From Gammaproteobacteria bacterium (GTDB lineage Bacteria; Pseudomonadota; Gammaproteobacteria; Arenicellales; Poriferihabitantaceae): a stretch of 64,000 nucleotides of DNA. Location: assembly GCA_030432755.1 (NCBI GenBank), contig JAUILZ010000003.1, positions 124,001 through 188,000 on the forward strand, written 5' to 3'. Under the pieces are notes generated by a model, which was not told the origin of the DNA, made no database searches, and saw nothing but the letters and a program-made list of their open reading frames with translations. Each line of letters starts with the position of its first letter. Positions within the stretch are counted from its first letter, which is position 1. The position numbers and the translations under genes are program-made. Positions 11,549 to 19,506 of this stretch are shown in pieces.

Positions 11549-11917
11549 CTACATCGCGCCGCCGCATCCACCGCAGGCGCCGCTGCCGCCCACGGCCTGG
11601 AACACGTTGTTGAACACGAAAGAGGCATTCACCCCGTCGTCAACGTAGTCCACCTCGGCGCCCTCGAGAAAGCCCAGCGCAACCGGGTCCACGACCAGCT
11701 TGAAGCCACTGTCGTCGGCCATGACGCTGTCGATGGCCTCGGCGTCCTCGGCAAACGTCATGCCGTAGTTCATCCCGGAACAGCCGCCCCCGGAGACGTA
11801 GATCCGTACCGCCGATACCTCGCCACCGGTGTCGTTGACCAGGCTCGCGATCTTGGCCCGGGCGCTGCTCGTGACCGCCAGGTCCGCATCCGCCAGGGTA
11901 TGGTTGTATTCGCTCAT
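11549..11917 (-). CDS. erpA: A-type iron-sulfur cluster carrier (ErpA/IscA family)
   Basis: The 122-residue protein carries clusters to apo-proteins. It has the A-type fold with the first cysteine in SGGGCSGMNYGMTF and the C-terminal pair in GACGGCGGAM, where the classic C-G-C becomes C-G-G-C. Homology begins at the ATG at 11917 (MSEYNHTLADADLAV), although the frame is open to 11950. An additional Cys-rich GGCGGAM tail is unusual for IscA but seen in some ErpA/HesB-like proteins. It ends just upstream of clpS on the same strand and is divergent from yggX. APS reductase, with two [4Fe-4S] clusters, is a plausible client. Confidence 0.85.
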   Translation of the reverse strand: MSEYNHTLADADLAVTSSARAKIASLVNDTGGEVSAVRIYVSGGGCSGMNYGMTFAEDAEAIDSVMADDSGFKLVVDPVALGFLEGAEVDYVDDGVNASFVFNNVFQAVGGSGACGGCGGAM

Positions 11918-12126
11918 GTTACACTCGTTTCGTCTGTGACCCGCGGGCAAATCCGCCTGCGGGCAGGGTTGTATCTGGAGTCATTGTACCCATTATCAAG
12001 CGGGCGAAAAAGTGACCGGCAACCCCGTGGGCAGCACCCGGGCCGTATCCGCCGGATCAACTTCCCGGCGCGCCACGGCGCCATTTCCGCGGCAGGTGAT
12101 TCCGGCCAGGATTTCATGAATTCAGC

Positions 12127-12399
12127 ATGACCAGAACCGTACAATGCGTCGTCCTCGGCATCGAGGCCGAGGGCCTGCCGAAACCGCCCTATCCCGGCGA
12201 GATCGGCCAGCGAATCTATGACAACGTCTCCGCGGAAGGCTGGAAGCAATGGCTCCAGCGGCTGGTGATGATCATCAACGAGGAGCAGCTCAATTCCGCC
12301 GATCCGGGTTGCCAGGAGCGGATCGAGAAGCACATGGTGGGGTTCCTCTTTCGCGAAGGGGATTTCGGCCAGGCGCCGGCGGGATTTCACCGCGGCTGA
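12127..12399 (+). CDS. yggX: Probable Fe(2+)-trafficking / oxidative damage protection protein YggX
   Basis: The 90-residue protein matches YggX along its whole length: an N-terminal Cys in TVQCVVLG, PKPPYPGEIGQRIYDNVS, AWKQW-like GWKQWLQRLVMIINEE and the C-terminal HMVGFLFREG. YggX helps protect Fe-S enzymes from oxidative damage and may supply Fe(II). Length equals that of the family (about 90). It sits divergently from the A-type Fe-S carrier gene, a suggestive pairing for cluster maintenance. Confidence 0.95.
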   Translation: MTRTVQCVVLGIEAEGLPKPPYPGEIGQRIYDNVSAEGWKQWLQRLVMIINEEQLNSADPGCQERIEKHMVGFLFREGDFGQAPAGFHRG

Positions 12400-12546
12400 T
12401 TCCTCTCACCCGTTTGGACCGGTTTTCACGCAGGGAGTTTCGCGGCGGTTTTTCCGCGGAGGGAAGCCGGGTTTCCCGGCGGGAAATCAGGGATTTGCCG
12501 AAGGAAATCTCATGGGTCAAACCGCATCCTGCGATTATTTCTGAAA

Positions 12547-12622
12547 CGCCAGCGAAGGCTGGCGCCCATCCCACGGGATGTGCCATGCGCCAAAAAAACA
12601 GGATCCCAGCGTTCGCTGGGAT
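12547..12622. repeat. REP-like inverted hairpin doublet
   Basis: Two short stem-loops lie in the intergenic region between yggX and tatD. The first (12547-12564) is CGCCAGC-GAAG-GCTGGCG. The second (12603-12622) is ATCCCAGCG-TT-CGCTGGGAT. Read on the opposite strand, the second core CCAGCGAACGCTGG differs by one base from the first core CCAGCGAAGGCTGG, so the two form an inverted pair about 55 bp apart. This is the arrangement of REP doublets or very small MITEs. No second copy was recognised elsewhere in the window. Confidence 0.5.
12592..12622 (-). terminator. Rho-independent terminator after tatD
   Basis: On the minus strand a perfect 9-bp stem (ATCCCAGCG/CGCTGGGAT, 12603-12622) is followed within 4 nt by a run of seven T residues (12592-12598). 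It lies about 20 bp past the tatD stop codon and would end the long rpmF-to-tatD array. Confidence 0.65.
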
Positions 12623-12642
12623 TTCGATAGACAGCTAACCCC

Positions 12643-13413
12643 TCACGCCGCGTCACGGAACAGGCGGAAGAAGTTTTCCGTGGTCGTCGCGGCTATCGTT
12701 TCCAGGGACTCGCCGCGCAGTTCGGCGATGCATTCCGCAGTGTAACGCACGTAGGACGGCTCGTTGATCTTGCCGCGCTTCGGCACCGGGGCGAGGTAGG
12801 GAGAATCGGTTTCGACCAGCATCCTGTCCAGCGGTACGCGGCGGGCAACGTCACGCAATGTCTCGGCGCTGCGGAAGGTGACGATACCGGAAAAGGAGAT
12901 GTAGAAGCCGATATCCAGTGCCTGGCGCGCCACCTCCCAGTCCTCGGCAAAACAATGCATCACGCCACCGGCATCGCGCGCGCCCTCGTCGCGAAGCATG
13001 CGCATGGTGTCATCCGCGGCATCGCGGGTATGGATGATCAGCGGCTTGCCGCAGGATTTCGCCGCGACGATATGACGCGCGAAACGCTCCCGCTGCCAGT
13101 CCGGGCGATCCGCGTGGTGAAAGTAATCGAGGCCGGTCTCGCCAATCGCCACCACGCGTTCGTCTCGTGCCAGGTCCAGCAGACGTTCGACTCCGGGATC
13201 CTCCCCCTCCGTGGTGCAGGGATGCACACCGACCGATGCGAAGACATGGTCATGATCGTGAGCGAGAGCAAGCACCTGGTCCAGGTCCTCGAGCGTCACG
13301 GCGACGCAGAGCATGTGGCTGACACGATTCTCCGCCGCGCGTTCCATGAGACCCGCGGTATCCGCGTTCAACGGATCAAAATTGATATGGCAATGGGAGT
13401 CGACGATCTGCAT
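12643..13413 (-). CDS. tatD: TatD-family metal-dependent hydrolase/deoxyribonuclease
   Basis: The 256-residue TIM-barrel hydrolase has the metal-binding motif VDSHCHINF at the N-terminus, ASVGVHPCTTE, AIGETGLDYFHH, GVMHCFAED and LVETDSPYLAPVPKRGK, all family signatures. Members act as 3'-5' DNA/RNA exonucleases; this one corresponds to the E. coli YcfH position downstream of holB. It is the last gene of the minus-strand array and is followed by a terminator. Confidence 0.94.
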   Translation of the reverse strand: MQIVDSHCHINFDPLNADTAGLMERAAENRVSHMLCVAVTLEDLDQVLALAHDHDHVFASVGVHPCTTEGEDPGVERLLDLARDERVVAIGETGLDYFHHADRPDWQRERFARHIVAAKSCGKPLIIHTRDAADDTMRMLRDEGARDAGGVMHCFAEDWEVARQALDIGFYISFSGIVTFRSAETLRDVARRVPLDRMLVETDSPYLAPVPKRGKINEPSYVRYTAECIAELRGESLETIAATTTENFFRLFRDAA

Positions 13414-13491
13414 GCTGGCGGGGCCGCTTACGGCTGATAGCGACGAACGGCATCGGCGGGACAGCGCATCCCGCGGCTGCGCTGGCCGCGG

Positions 13492-13908
13492 TTACATCGT
13501 GTGGGTGGGGTTGGTCGAATTGATCCGGTTGCCGAGCAGGCCCTCGATACGCGAGCGCATGGCATTGCCCTCGCGTCCCTTGAACTCGATACCGATACCC
13601 TGGGACTTGCTGTCCACCGCACCCGCCGGCGTCTTCCAGACTACCGTGCCCGGCACCGGGACCGGCTTGTCCGTTTCCGGCAGGCTGACCAGGAGAAAAA
13701 TCTCCTCGTTCATATCTCGCTGCGTCGTGGTGGGGAGAAACAGACCGCCCATTTTCAGGAAAGGCATGTAGGCTTTCTGCAGGGACTTCTTGTCGGGATA
13801 ATTGAGCGACACCACCGCCGGCCGGTTGGCCTGGGACTTGCGCCCGGCCGAGCCATTGCTTGCATTGGATACGGCAAGCTGTACCTGGGGCGTCTTTTCT
13901 TCCGCCAT
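13492..13908 (-). CDS. pilZ: PilZ domain protein, type IV pilus-associated type
   Basis: The 138-residue protein has a single PilZ domain between holB and tatD, the same place as the founding Pseudomonas pilZ. As in that founding member, the c-di-GMP-binding RxxxR and (D/N)xSxxG motifs are missing: the relevant region reads KMGGLFLPTTTQRDM. It therefore probably acts in pilus biogenesis through protein contacts rather than as a c-di-GMP receptor. The C-terminal NSTNPTHTM tail is also typical. An Asn/Ser/Lys-rich stretch (residues 10-30) precedes the domain. Confidence 0.88.
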   Translation of the reverse strand: MAEEKTPQVQLAVSNASNGSAGRKSQANRPAVVSLNYPDKKSLQKAYMPFLKMGGLFLPTTTQRDMNEEIFLLVSLPETDKPVPVPGTVVWKTPAGAVDSKSQGIGIEFKGREGNAMRSRIEGLLGNRINSTNPTHTM

Positions 13909-13961
13909 GGGTGGTCTCCGTTGAATCAGGTTACGTTTACGCGTCAGCCATCCCCGCGGAA

Positions 13962-14993
13962 TTACCGTCGGGATCCGGCCGCTTCGCCCATCGCGATAAA
14001 AATTTCTTCCAGCGCCAACTGCAGGTTGAGCTGGTCGCGGGCGATTCTCCGATATTGGCCGATTTTATCATACACCGCAAACAGCGCCGGCGCGGCGATG
14101 TTCCGCGCTCCCGGCCCTCCCGGGGCAGCCCACGGCGGCTCACCGCCCGCCAGTTGCCAACGGATGAGTCCTGCGGTCAGTTCCTGAAGCCACCCCAGCA
14201 ACGAGAGCGCGTCCTGGCCCGCCAGCGAAGCAGCGAGACTCACCGGGTCGGCACGGCCGCCAAGCAACTGGCGAACCGCCTCGACGCCCGCTGCCCGTTC
14301 CTCGAGTGCGCCGGATGCCTGGTCGGCAACGATGTCGAGCGGACCAGCCTGTGGCAGTTCCGCGGGCAGCGCGTCACCCAGTCGCTCCCGCAGCCACGTC
14401 CGCGCCGTCTCGGCGTCGGGCGCATCCAGGGATTCAACGACGCAACGGCTGCGTATGGTGGGTAGTAGAACATCCGGTTGATGGGTCACCAGCAGGAAGT
14501 GACTCCCGGGCGGTGGTTCTTCCAGCAGCTTCAACAGTGAATTGGCGGCATTGACGTTCATCCGGTCCGCGGGCAGCAACAGCGCCACCTTGCCCGCTGC
14601 GGTGTGACTGGACTGGTAGAAGCGATCGATCAACACGCGGACCTTGTCCACCGGAATCACCCGTGACAGGTTCTTGCGCTGTCCTCGCGGCTCACCATCG
14701 GGGTAGCGCCGGGCGTATTCCGTCAACAGGTTCATGCGCCCTGTTTCCGCCTCGGCCTCGGTCAGCAACACGTGAAAATCCGGATGCGTGCCGGCGTCGA
14801 ACAGGCGGCAGTCCTGGCAGTCGCCGCAGGCGACTTCACCCTCATTGGCGCAGAGCATCCAGCGCGCCAGGGCAACGGCGAACTCTCGCTTGCCGATCCC
14901 CGCGGGGCCGGCCAGCACCAGCCCGTGATGCAAGCCACGGCCGGCGGAGGTAACGCGCTTCCAATCCGCGGATTGCCAGGGGAACAGCTTCAC
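13962..14993 (-). CDS. holB: DNA polymerase III subunit delta'
   Basis: Delta' is part of the clamp loader. The 343-residue product contains the P-loop-like GLVLAGPAGIGKREFAVALA, a zinc site made of Cys residues in CANEGEVACGDCQDC, and SRVIPVDKVRVLIDRF plus NAANSLLKLLEEPP, the sensor-1-type region. The GTG at 14993 overlaps the tmk stop by four bases (GTGA), a typical translational coupling. An upstream in-frame GTG at 15011 adds six residues but has no ribosome site. Confidence 0.93.
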   Translation of the reverse strand: MKLFPWQSADWKRVTSAGRGLHHGLVLAGPAGIGKREFAVALARWMLCANEGEVACGDCQDCRLFDAGTHPDFHVLLTEAEAETGRMNLLTEYARRYPDGEPRGQRKNLSRVIPVDKVRVLIDRFYQSSHTAAGKVALLLPADRMNVNAANSLLKLLEEPPPGSHFLLVTHQPDVLLPTIRSRCVVESLDAPDAETARTWLRERLGDALPAELPQAGPLDIVADQASGALEERAAGVEAVRQLLGGRADPVSLAASLAGQDALSLLGWLQELTAGLIRWQLAGGEPPWAAPGGPGARNIAAPALFAVYDKIGQYRRIARDQLNLQLALEEIFIAMGEAAGSRR

Positions 14994-15649
14994 CGCGACT
15001 GGTCTCCCCACTGTTTACTGAACGTCGTGAGTATTTCGTCCAGGCTATCCTGTACCGACTCCAGGCTACCTCCCGCATCCACCACGCGGAAACGATCCGG
15101 ATCCCGGCGCGCGCGCTCGAGGTAGCATTGCCGGACCGCTTCCTTGAAGGACAGTCCCTCGCGCTCGTAACGGTCGCTGGACTCCCCACGGTCGTCGCTC
15201 CGCCGAATGGCCTCCTCGACGCCGACATCCAGCAGCACGGTCAGATCGGGATCGAACCCCTCCTGCACCCATTCCTCCAGGCGAGCGATGCGCTCGGCCG
15301 GGATGCCCCTGCCCGCCCCCTGGTAGGCGTAGGTGGCATCGGTGAAGCGGTCACAGAGCACCCAGGTGCCTGCCGCCAGCGACGGGAGTATCCGCTCGTC
15401 GAGATGCTGTCGCCGGGCGGCGAACACGAGCAGGAGTTCGGTATCCGCGCTCAGCGGCAGGTCGGTGCCATGCAGCAGGATCTCCCGCAGTCGTTCTCCG
15501 ACCGCGGTGCCACCCGGTTCCCGGGTACGCATCACGGTGATATCGTGATCACGCAGCCAGCCCTCGATAAAGTCCATCTGGGTGGTCTTGCCGGCGCCAT
15601 CCCCGCCTTCCACCGTGATGAAGGCGCCACGTCTTCCGGAGTCGCTCAC
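14990..15649 (-). CDS. tmk: Thymidylate kinase
   Basis: Tmk phosphorylates dTMP to dTDP. The 219-residue product has the P-loop VEGGDGAGKTTQMDF, the DR(F/H) motif in CDRFTDATYAYQGAGRG, the TREPGGTAVGERLR substrate loop and a LID region. It overlaps mltG upstream by four bases and holB downstream by four bases, so mltG-tmk-holB are tightly coupled. Confidence 0.96.
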   Translation of the reverse strand: MSDSGRRGAFITVEGGDGAGKTTQMDFIEGWLRDHDITVMRTREPGGTAVGERLREILLHGTDLPLSADTELLLVFAARRQHLDERILPSLAAGTWVLCDRFTDATYAYQGAGRGIPAERIARLEEWVQEGFDPDLTVLLDVGVEEAIRRSDDRGESSDRYEREGLSFKEAVRQCYLERARRDPDRFRVVDAGGSLESVQDSLDEILTTFSKQWGDQSR

Positions 15650-16656
15650 TCGCTCTTACCCAGCAGGTACTTGCGCACCGCACGATTGTGTTCCTTGAGC
15701 GTGCGCGAGAAATGGTGCCTGCCCTCTCCCTTGGCGACAAAATAATAAGCAACGGTTTCCGCCGGCTGCACCACCGCCAGCAGGGAATCCCAGCCCGGCA
15801 GGCTGATGGGAGTCGGGGTCAGGCCGGCCCTGGTATAGGTGTTGTACGGCGTGTCGGTGTCCAGGTGCTCGTGGGTGATGTCACCGTCATAGGCCTCGCC
15901 GACACCGTAGATCACCGTGGGATCGGTCTGCAGCCGCATGCCCTTTTCCAGGCGGTTGTAAAAAACCCCGGCGATGGTGGGCTGCTCGTCACGTACCTGG
16001 GTCTCCTTCTCGATGATGGAGGCAAGGATCAACGCCTCGTAGGGCGTATCCAGCGGTAGATCGGGCGCGCGCTGATCCCAGGCCTCACCCAGGCGCGCCT
16101 GCATCAGGTTGAAGGCCTTGCGGTAGATGCCGAGATCGGAATCGCCCTTGCGGTAGTGATAGGTGTCCGGGTAGAACTGGCCTTCCGGATGCAGCCCGGG
16201 ATGCCCGAGCTCCGCCATGATGCGCTCGTCCGGCCAGTCCGCGGTCTGTTGCGCGAGATCCGGCGCGTCACGCAGCGCGGCGCGCATCTGGCGAAACGTC
16301 CAGCCCTCGACGATCGTGATCCTGACGTCCACCTGCCCTCGTCCGGTGACGATACGATCGAGGAAGTCGGTTAACGATATCGGTCCGGGAATCGCGTACT
16401 CTCCGGCCATGATCGGCGCATTGCCCTCGAGGCGCGCCAGCAGGCGCAGGCTCCAGGCCTCGGGAGTGATACCCGTGTCGGCAAGCCGGCGGGATATTCC
16501 ATTGAGGGTTTCGCCGCGATTGACGAGAAACGTTTTCTTGCCGAAATCCAGTGGTTCCTGCACCGCCTGCTGGAAGTAGTACCATCCGCCCCCTGCCACA
16601 ACCGCGGCGGTCAGCAGCAGTGGTATGAAGAGCCTGAGTACGAGGTTGCGCAGCAA
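15646..16656 (-). CDS. mltG: Endolytic murein transglycosylase MltG
   Basis: MltG cuts nascent glycan strands in the periplasm and sets their length. The 336-residue protein has an N-terminal membrane anchor (LRLFIPLLLTAAVVAGGGWYY-type), a LysM-like segment and the YceG catalytic domain with LILASIIEKETQV (the catalytic Glu) and RLEKGMRLQTDPTVIYG. It follows fabF directly; the pabC gene usually found between them is absent. Confidence 0.95.
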   Translation of the reverse strand: MLRNLVLRLFIPLLLTAAVVAGGGWYYFQQAVQEPLDFGKKTFLVNRGETLNGISRRLADTGITPEAWSLRLLARLEGNAPIMAGEYAIPGPISLTDFLDRIVTGRGQVDVRITIVEGWTFRQMRAALRDAPDLAQQTADWPDERIMAELGHPGLHPEGQFYPDTYHYRKGDSDLGIYRKAFNLMQARLGEAWDQRAPDLPLDTPYEALILASIIEKETQVRDEQPTIAGVFYNRLEKGMRLQTDPTVIYGVGEAYDGDITHEHLDTDTPYNTYTRAGLTPTPISLPGWDSLLAVVQPAETVAYYFVAKGEGRHHFSRTLKEHNRAVRKYLLGKSE

Positions 16657-16678
16657 GATCCCGGGCCATTCTACTGGA

Positions 16679-17917
16679 TCAGACCCGGCGCAGTATCACC
16701 GTGCCGTTGGTTCCACCGAATCCGAAGGAATTGGACAGGGCCGCCTCGATCCTTGCGTCGCGCGCGACATTCGGAACGTAGTCGAGGTCGCATTCCGGAT
16801 CGGGATCGTGCAGGTTGATGGTGGGCGGAATCACCTGGTGGTAGATGCTGAGGGCCGTCATGACCGCTTCCACGCCGCCCGCCGCCCCAAGCAGGTGGCC
16901 GATCATCGACTTGTTCGAGCTGATCGCGAGCTTGCGCGCATGGTCGCCGAAGCTGCGTTTCAACGCCAGGGTCTCGGCGATATCACCCAGCGGCGTCGAG
17001 GTGCCGTGGGCATTGATGTAATCGATGTCCTCCGGGTTGAGACCGGCATTGCGCAGCGCGGCGTCCATGCAGCGGGATGCCCCCTCGCCACCCGGGGACG
17101 GACTGGTGATGTGATGGGCGTCACCGCTCATGCCAAAACCCGACAGTTCGGCGTAGATTCGCGCGCCACGGCGGCGCGCGTGTTCAAATTCCTCGAGCAC
17201 CACCACGCCCGCGCCCTCGCCCATCACGAAACCATCGCGCCCGCTGTCCCAGGGCCGGCTGGCCGTAGCGGGGTCGTCATTGCGCCGGCTGAGCGCCCGC
17301 GCGGTACCGAATCCGGCGAGGGAAGTGGGCGAGATGGGCGCCTCGGCGCCCCCCGCGACCATGACGTCCGCGTCGCCATACTCCACCATTCTCGCAGCAT
17401 CACCGATGGCATGGGTGCCGGTGCTACAGGCGGTCACCATGGACAGGTTCGGCCCCTTCAGGTTTTGCATGATGGACAGGTTCCCTGCGATCATGTTGGT
17501 GATCGTCATCGGGATGTAGAACGGCGACACGCGCCGATGCCCCTTCTCCTGGTACAGCAGGGTCGTGTTCTCGATCGTGGCAATGCCGCCGATGCCGGAA
17601 CCGATGTGGGCGCCGATGCGCTCCGCGTTCTCGTCCGTGACCTCGAGCCCGGAATCCCTCAGCGCGTGGACGCCAGCGCTGATACCGAGCTGCATGAACC
17701 GGTCCATCTTGCGCGCGTCCTTCTCCGGCACGCAGGCTGCGGGATCGAATCCTGGCACCTCCCCGGCAATGGTGCAGGGAAAGCCTTCGGTATCGAAAAC
17801 AGTGATGGCCCCGATACCGCTGATCCCGTCCAGCATCGCCTGCCAACTGCTCGCGGCATCGACGCCTACCGGCGTGATCGCACCCAGCCCCGTAATCACG
17901 ACGCGTCGTTTGCTCAT
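16679..17917 (-). CDS. fabF: 3-oxoacyl-[ACP] synthase II
   Basis: FabF elongates acyl-ACP by condensation with malonyl-ACP. The 412-residue protein shows the Cys-His-His triad: TACSTGTHAIGDAAR, INAHGTSTPLGD and SSNKSMIGHLLGAAG, plus the C-terminal SNSFGFGGTNGTVIL. Length matches FabF (about 413). It is separated from acpP by 263 bp that contain a terminator-like stem, so fabF may be partly uncoupled from acpP or reached by read-through. Confidence 0.96.
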   Translation of the reverse strand: MSKRRVVITGLGAITPVGVDAASSWQAMLDGISGIGAITVFDTEGFPCTIAGEVPGFDPAACVPEKDARKMDRFMQLGISAGVHALRDSGLEVTDENAERIGAHIGSGIGGIATIENTTLLYQEKGHRRVSPFYIPMTITNMIAGNLSIMQNLKGPNLSMVTACSTGTHAIGDAARMVEYGDADVMVAGGAEAPISPTSLAGFGTARALSRRNDDPATASRPWDSGRDGFVMGEGAGVVVLEEFEHARRRGARIYAELSGFGMSGDAHHITSPSPGGEGASRCMDAALRNAGLNPEDIDYINAHGTSTPLGDIAETLALKRSFGDHARKLAISSNKSMIGHLLGAAGGVEAVMTALSIYHQVIPPTINLHDPDPECDLDYVPNVARDARIEAALSNSFGFGGTNGTVILRRV

Positions 17918-18005
17918 GAGAATTCAGTAGGTAGAACGGTGGAATCCAGTCAACCGGGCTAGCTTACCCCAACTGTAGCGGGAGGCCAAAAGTCCGGAGA
18001 CTGGA

Positions 18006-18033
18006 CACAAAAACGCCGTCCTTGAGACGGCGT
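18006..18033 (-). terminator. Terminator/attenuator between acpP and fabF
   Basis: Read on the minus strand, the inverted repeat ACGCCGTC-TCAAG-GACGGCGT (18013-18033) is followed at once by TTTTTG. It lies about 150 bp past the acpP stop and 90 bp before fabF. It should end most acpP transcripts, which fits the need for much more ACP than FabF. Confidence 0.7.
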
Positions 18034-18180
18034 CGAAACAGTTGGCCCACAATAGACACAATGGTCCGGTGTGACATTACCGAGAAGGCGGCGGGCAGTC
18101 CGCCGCCGGGATCGCGCGCGGGGCCGGGCCGGCGATCGGAAACGGGCGGGCGCGAAACAGTCTCCGCGCCGCGGGGTCGC

Positions 18181-18414
18181 TCAGGTATTTTGCTCGATGT
18201 ATTCGATGGCGTCCTTGACCTTGGCGATGGTTTCCGCCTTGTCGTCCGGAATCTCGGTATCGAATTCCTCTTCCAGCGCCATTACCAGCTCCACGGTATC
18301 GAGTGAATCCGCACCCAGGTCATCGACGAAGGACGCCTCGGGCGTTACCTGGTCCTCGCTGACGCCAAGCTGTTCTACCACCACTTTCGTGACGCGTTCT
18401 GCAATAGTGCTCAT
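18181..18414 (-). CDS. acpP: Acyl carrier protein
   Basis: The 77-residue acidic protein carries growing acyl chains on a phosphopantetheine arm attached to Ser37 in the motif [12 protein letters not shown]. Length and sequence match AcpP (78 in E. coli). A strong sigma70-like promoter lies about 230 bp upstream and a terminator about 150 bp downstream, so it can be expressed as its own short transcript between fabG and fabF. Confidence 0.97.
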   Translation of the reverse strand: MSTIAERVTKVVVEQLGVSEDQVTPEASFVDDLGADSLDTVELVMALEEEFDTEIPDDKAETIAKVKDAIEYIEQNT

Positions 18415-18645
18415 TCTGTTGAAGTACTCCAGTCTATGCTGTTGGATTGATCCGGGTAGGACACGCGGCGGCCGTTCAAATCGTTCCGCTGCTCAGGCTC
18501 CGCCCGTATTTGGTGAGTTGACGGGGAGACGGATTGGCTTCCCCTTTGCCGTTTTTTTGACGGACGGATATTAAACAAACCCGCCCGCCAAGTCCATGCA
18601 ATCGACGCGAAAAATACGCCCGGCATGGACTCCGTAATCTCCTGA

Positions 18646-18674
18646 ATTATACGCCATATCTAATTGATAAACAA
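18646..18674 (-). promoter_or_regulatory. Sigma70-like promoter for acpP
   Basis: On the minus strand a perfect -10 box TATAAT (18646-18651) is separated by 17 bp from TTGTTT (18669-18674). The surrounding 60 bp are clearly AT-rich against GC-rich neighbours. Transcription would begin near 18638 and leave a leader of about 220 nt before acpP. The site begins just past the fabG stop codon. Confidence 0.6.
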
Positions 18675-18704
18675 AGATAACTTATGGAGATTACAGAATT
18701 GGTC

Positions 18705-19463
18705 TTATCCCATGAACATGCCGCCATTGACATGCAAGGTTGCGCCGGTGACGTAGTTCGCCATGGGTGACGCGAGGAAAACCGCGGCCTGGGCGATGTC
18801 GTCCGGACTGCCCAGCCGACCCATTGGAACCTTGCCAAGAATCGCTGACTTCTGCTCGTCGGTAAGCGCCCCGGTCATGTCGGTGGCGATGAATCCCGGG
18901 GCGATGACATTCACCGTGATGTTGCGGCTGGCCACTTCCTGGGCGAGGGATTTCGTGAATCCGACGAGCCCCGCCTTGGCGGCGCAGTAGTTGGCCTGGC
19001 CGGGATTGCCGGTGGCGCCGACCACGGAGGCGATGTTGATGATGCGGCCGGACTTCGCCCGGGTCATCGCGCGCAGGCAGCCGCGGGTCATGCGGAATGC
19101 CGACTTGAGGTTGGTGTCGAGCACCGCATCCCATTCATCTTCTTTCATACGCAGCATCAGGTTGTCACGGGTGATGCCGGCATTGTTGACCAGCACCGTG
19201 GGCGCGCCGAATTGATCACCGACCTTTTTCAGCAATGCCTCCACCGAGTCGTTGTCGGTGACATTCAGCACTTCGCCCCGGCCCGTGATACCTGACTCGT
19301 CGAGATACTTCGTGATCGCGGCGGCGCCATCCGCCGTGGTGGCGGTACCCACCACCGTCGCGCCCTGGGCACCGAGCGCCGTGGCGATGGCGCGGCCGAT
19401 GCCGCGGGAGGCACCGGTGACGAGGCAGATCTGGTCTTTCAGCATCGCAGTCATGTCAGTCAT
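18705..19463 (-). CDS. fabG: 3-oxoacyl-[ACP] reductase
   Basis: FabG reduces 3-oxoacyl-ACP with NADPH. The 252-residue short-chain dehydrogenase has the cofactor motif VTGASRGIGRAIA, LVNNAGITRDNLMLRM, the Ser-Tyr-Lys triad around IINIASVVG and ANYCAAKAGLVGFTKSLA, and a C-terminal VTGATLHVNGGMFMG. The frame is open to 19547 but homology starts at the ATG at 19463. It follows fabH by 43 bp, with no fabD gene between them. Confidence 0.95.
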   Translation of the reverse strand: MTDMTAMLKDQICLVTGASRGIGRAIATALGAQGATVVGTATTADGAAAITKYLDESGITGRGEVLNVTDNDSVEALLKKVGDQFGAPTVLVNNAGITRDNLMLRMKEDEWDAVLDTNLKSAFRMTRGCLRAMTRAKSGRIINIASVVGATGNPGQANYCAAKAGLVGFTKSLAQEVASRNITVNVIAPGFIATDMTGALTDEQKSAILGKVPMGRLGSPDDIAQAAVFLASPMANYVTGATLHVNGGMFMG

Positions 19464-19506
19464 TGGATGATTGCCGTCAAGTGGGGCCCGCCATCCGCGG
19501 GCCGGA

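Noticed and set aside
12400..12546. Other short palindromes between yggX and tatD (such as GCCGGG-TTT-CCCGGC) as a CRISPR or riboswitch
   Set aside because: There is no regular spacing or repeated unit and no downstream gene on the proper strand; they are isolated GC-rich palindromes.
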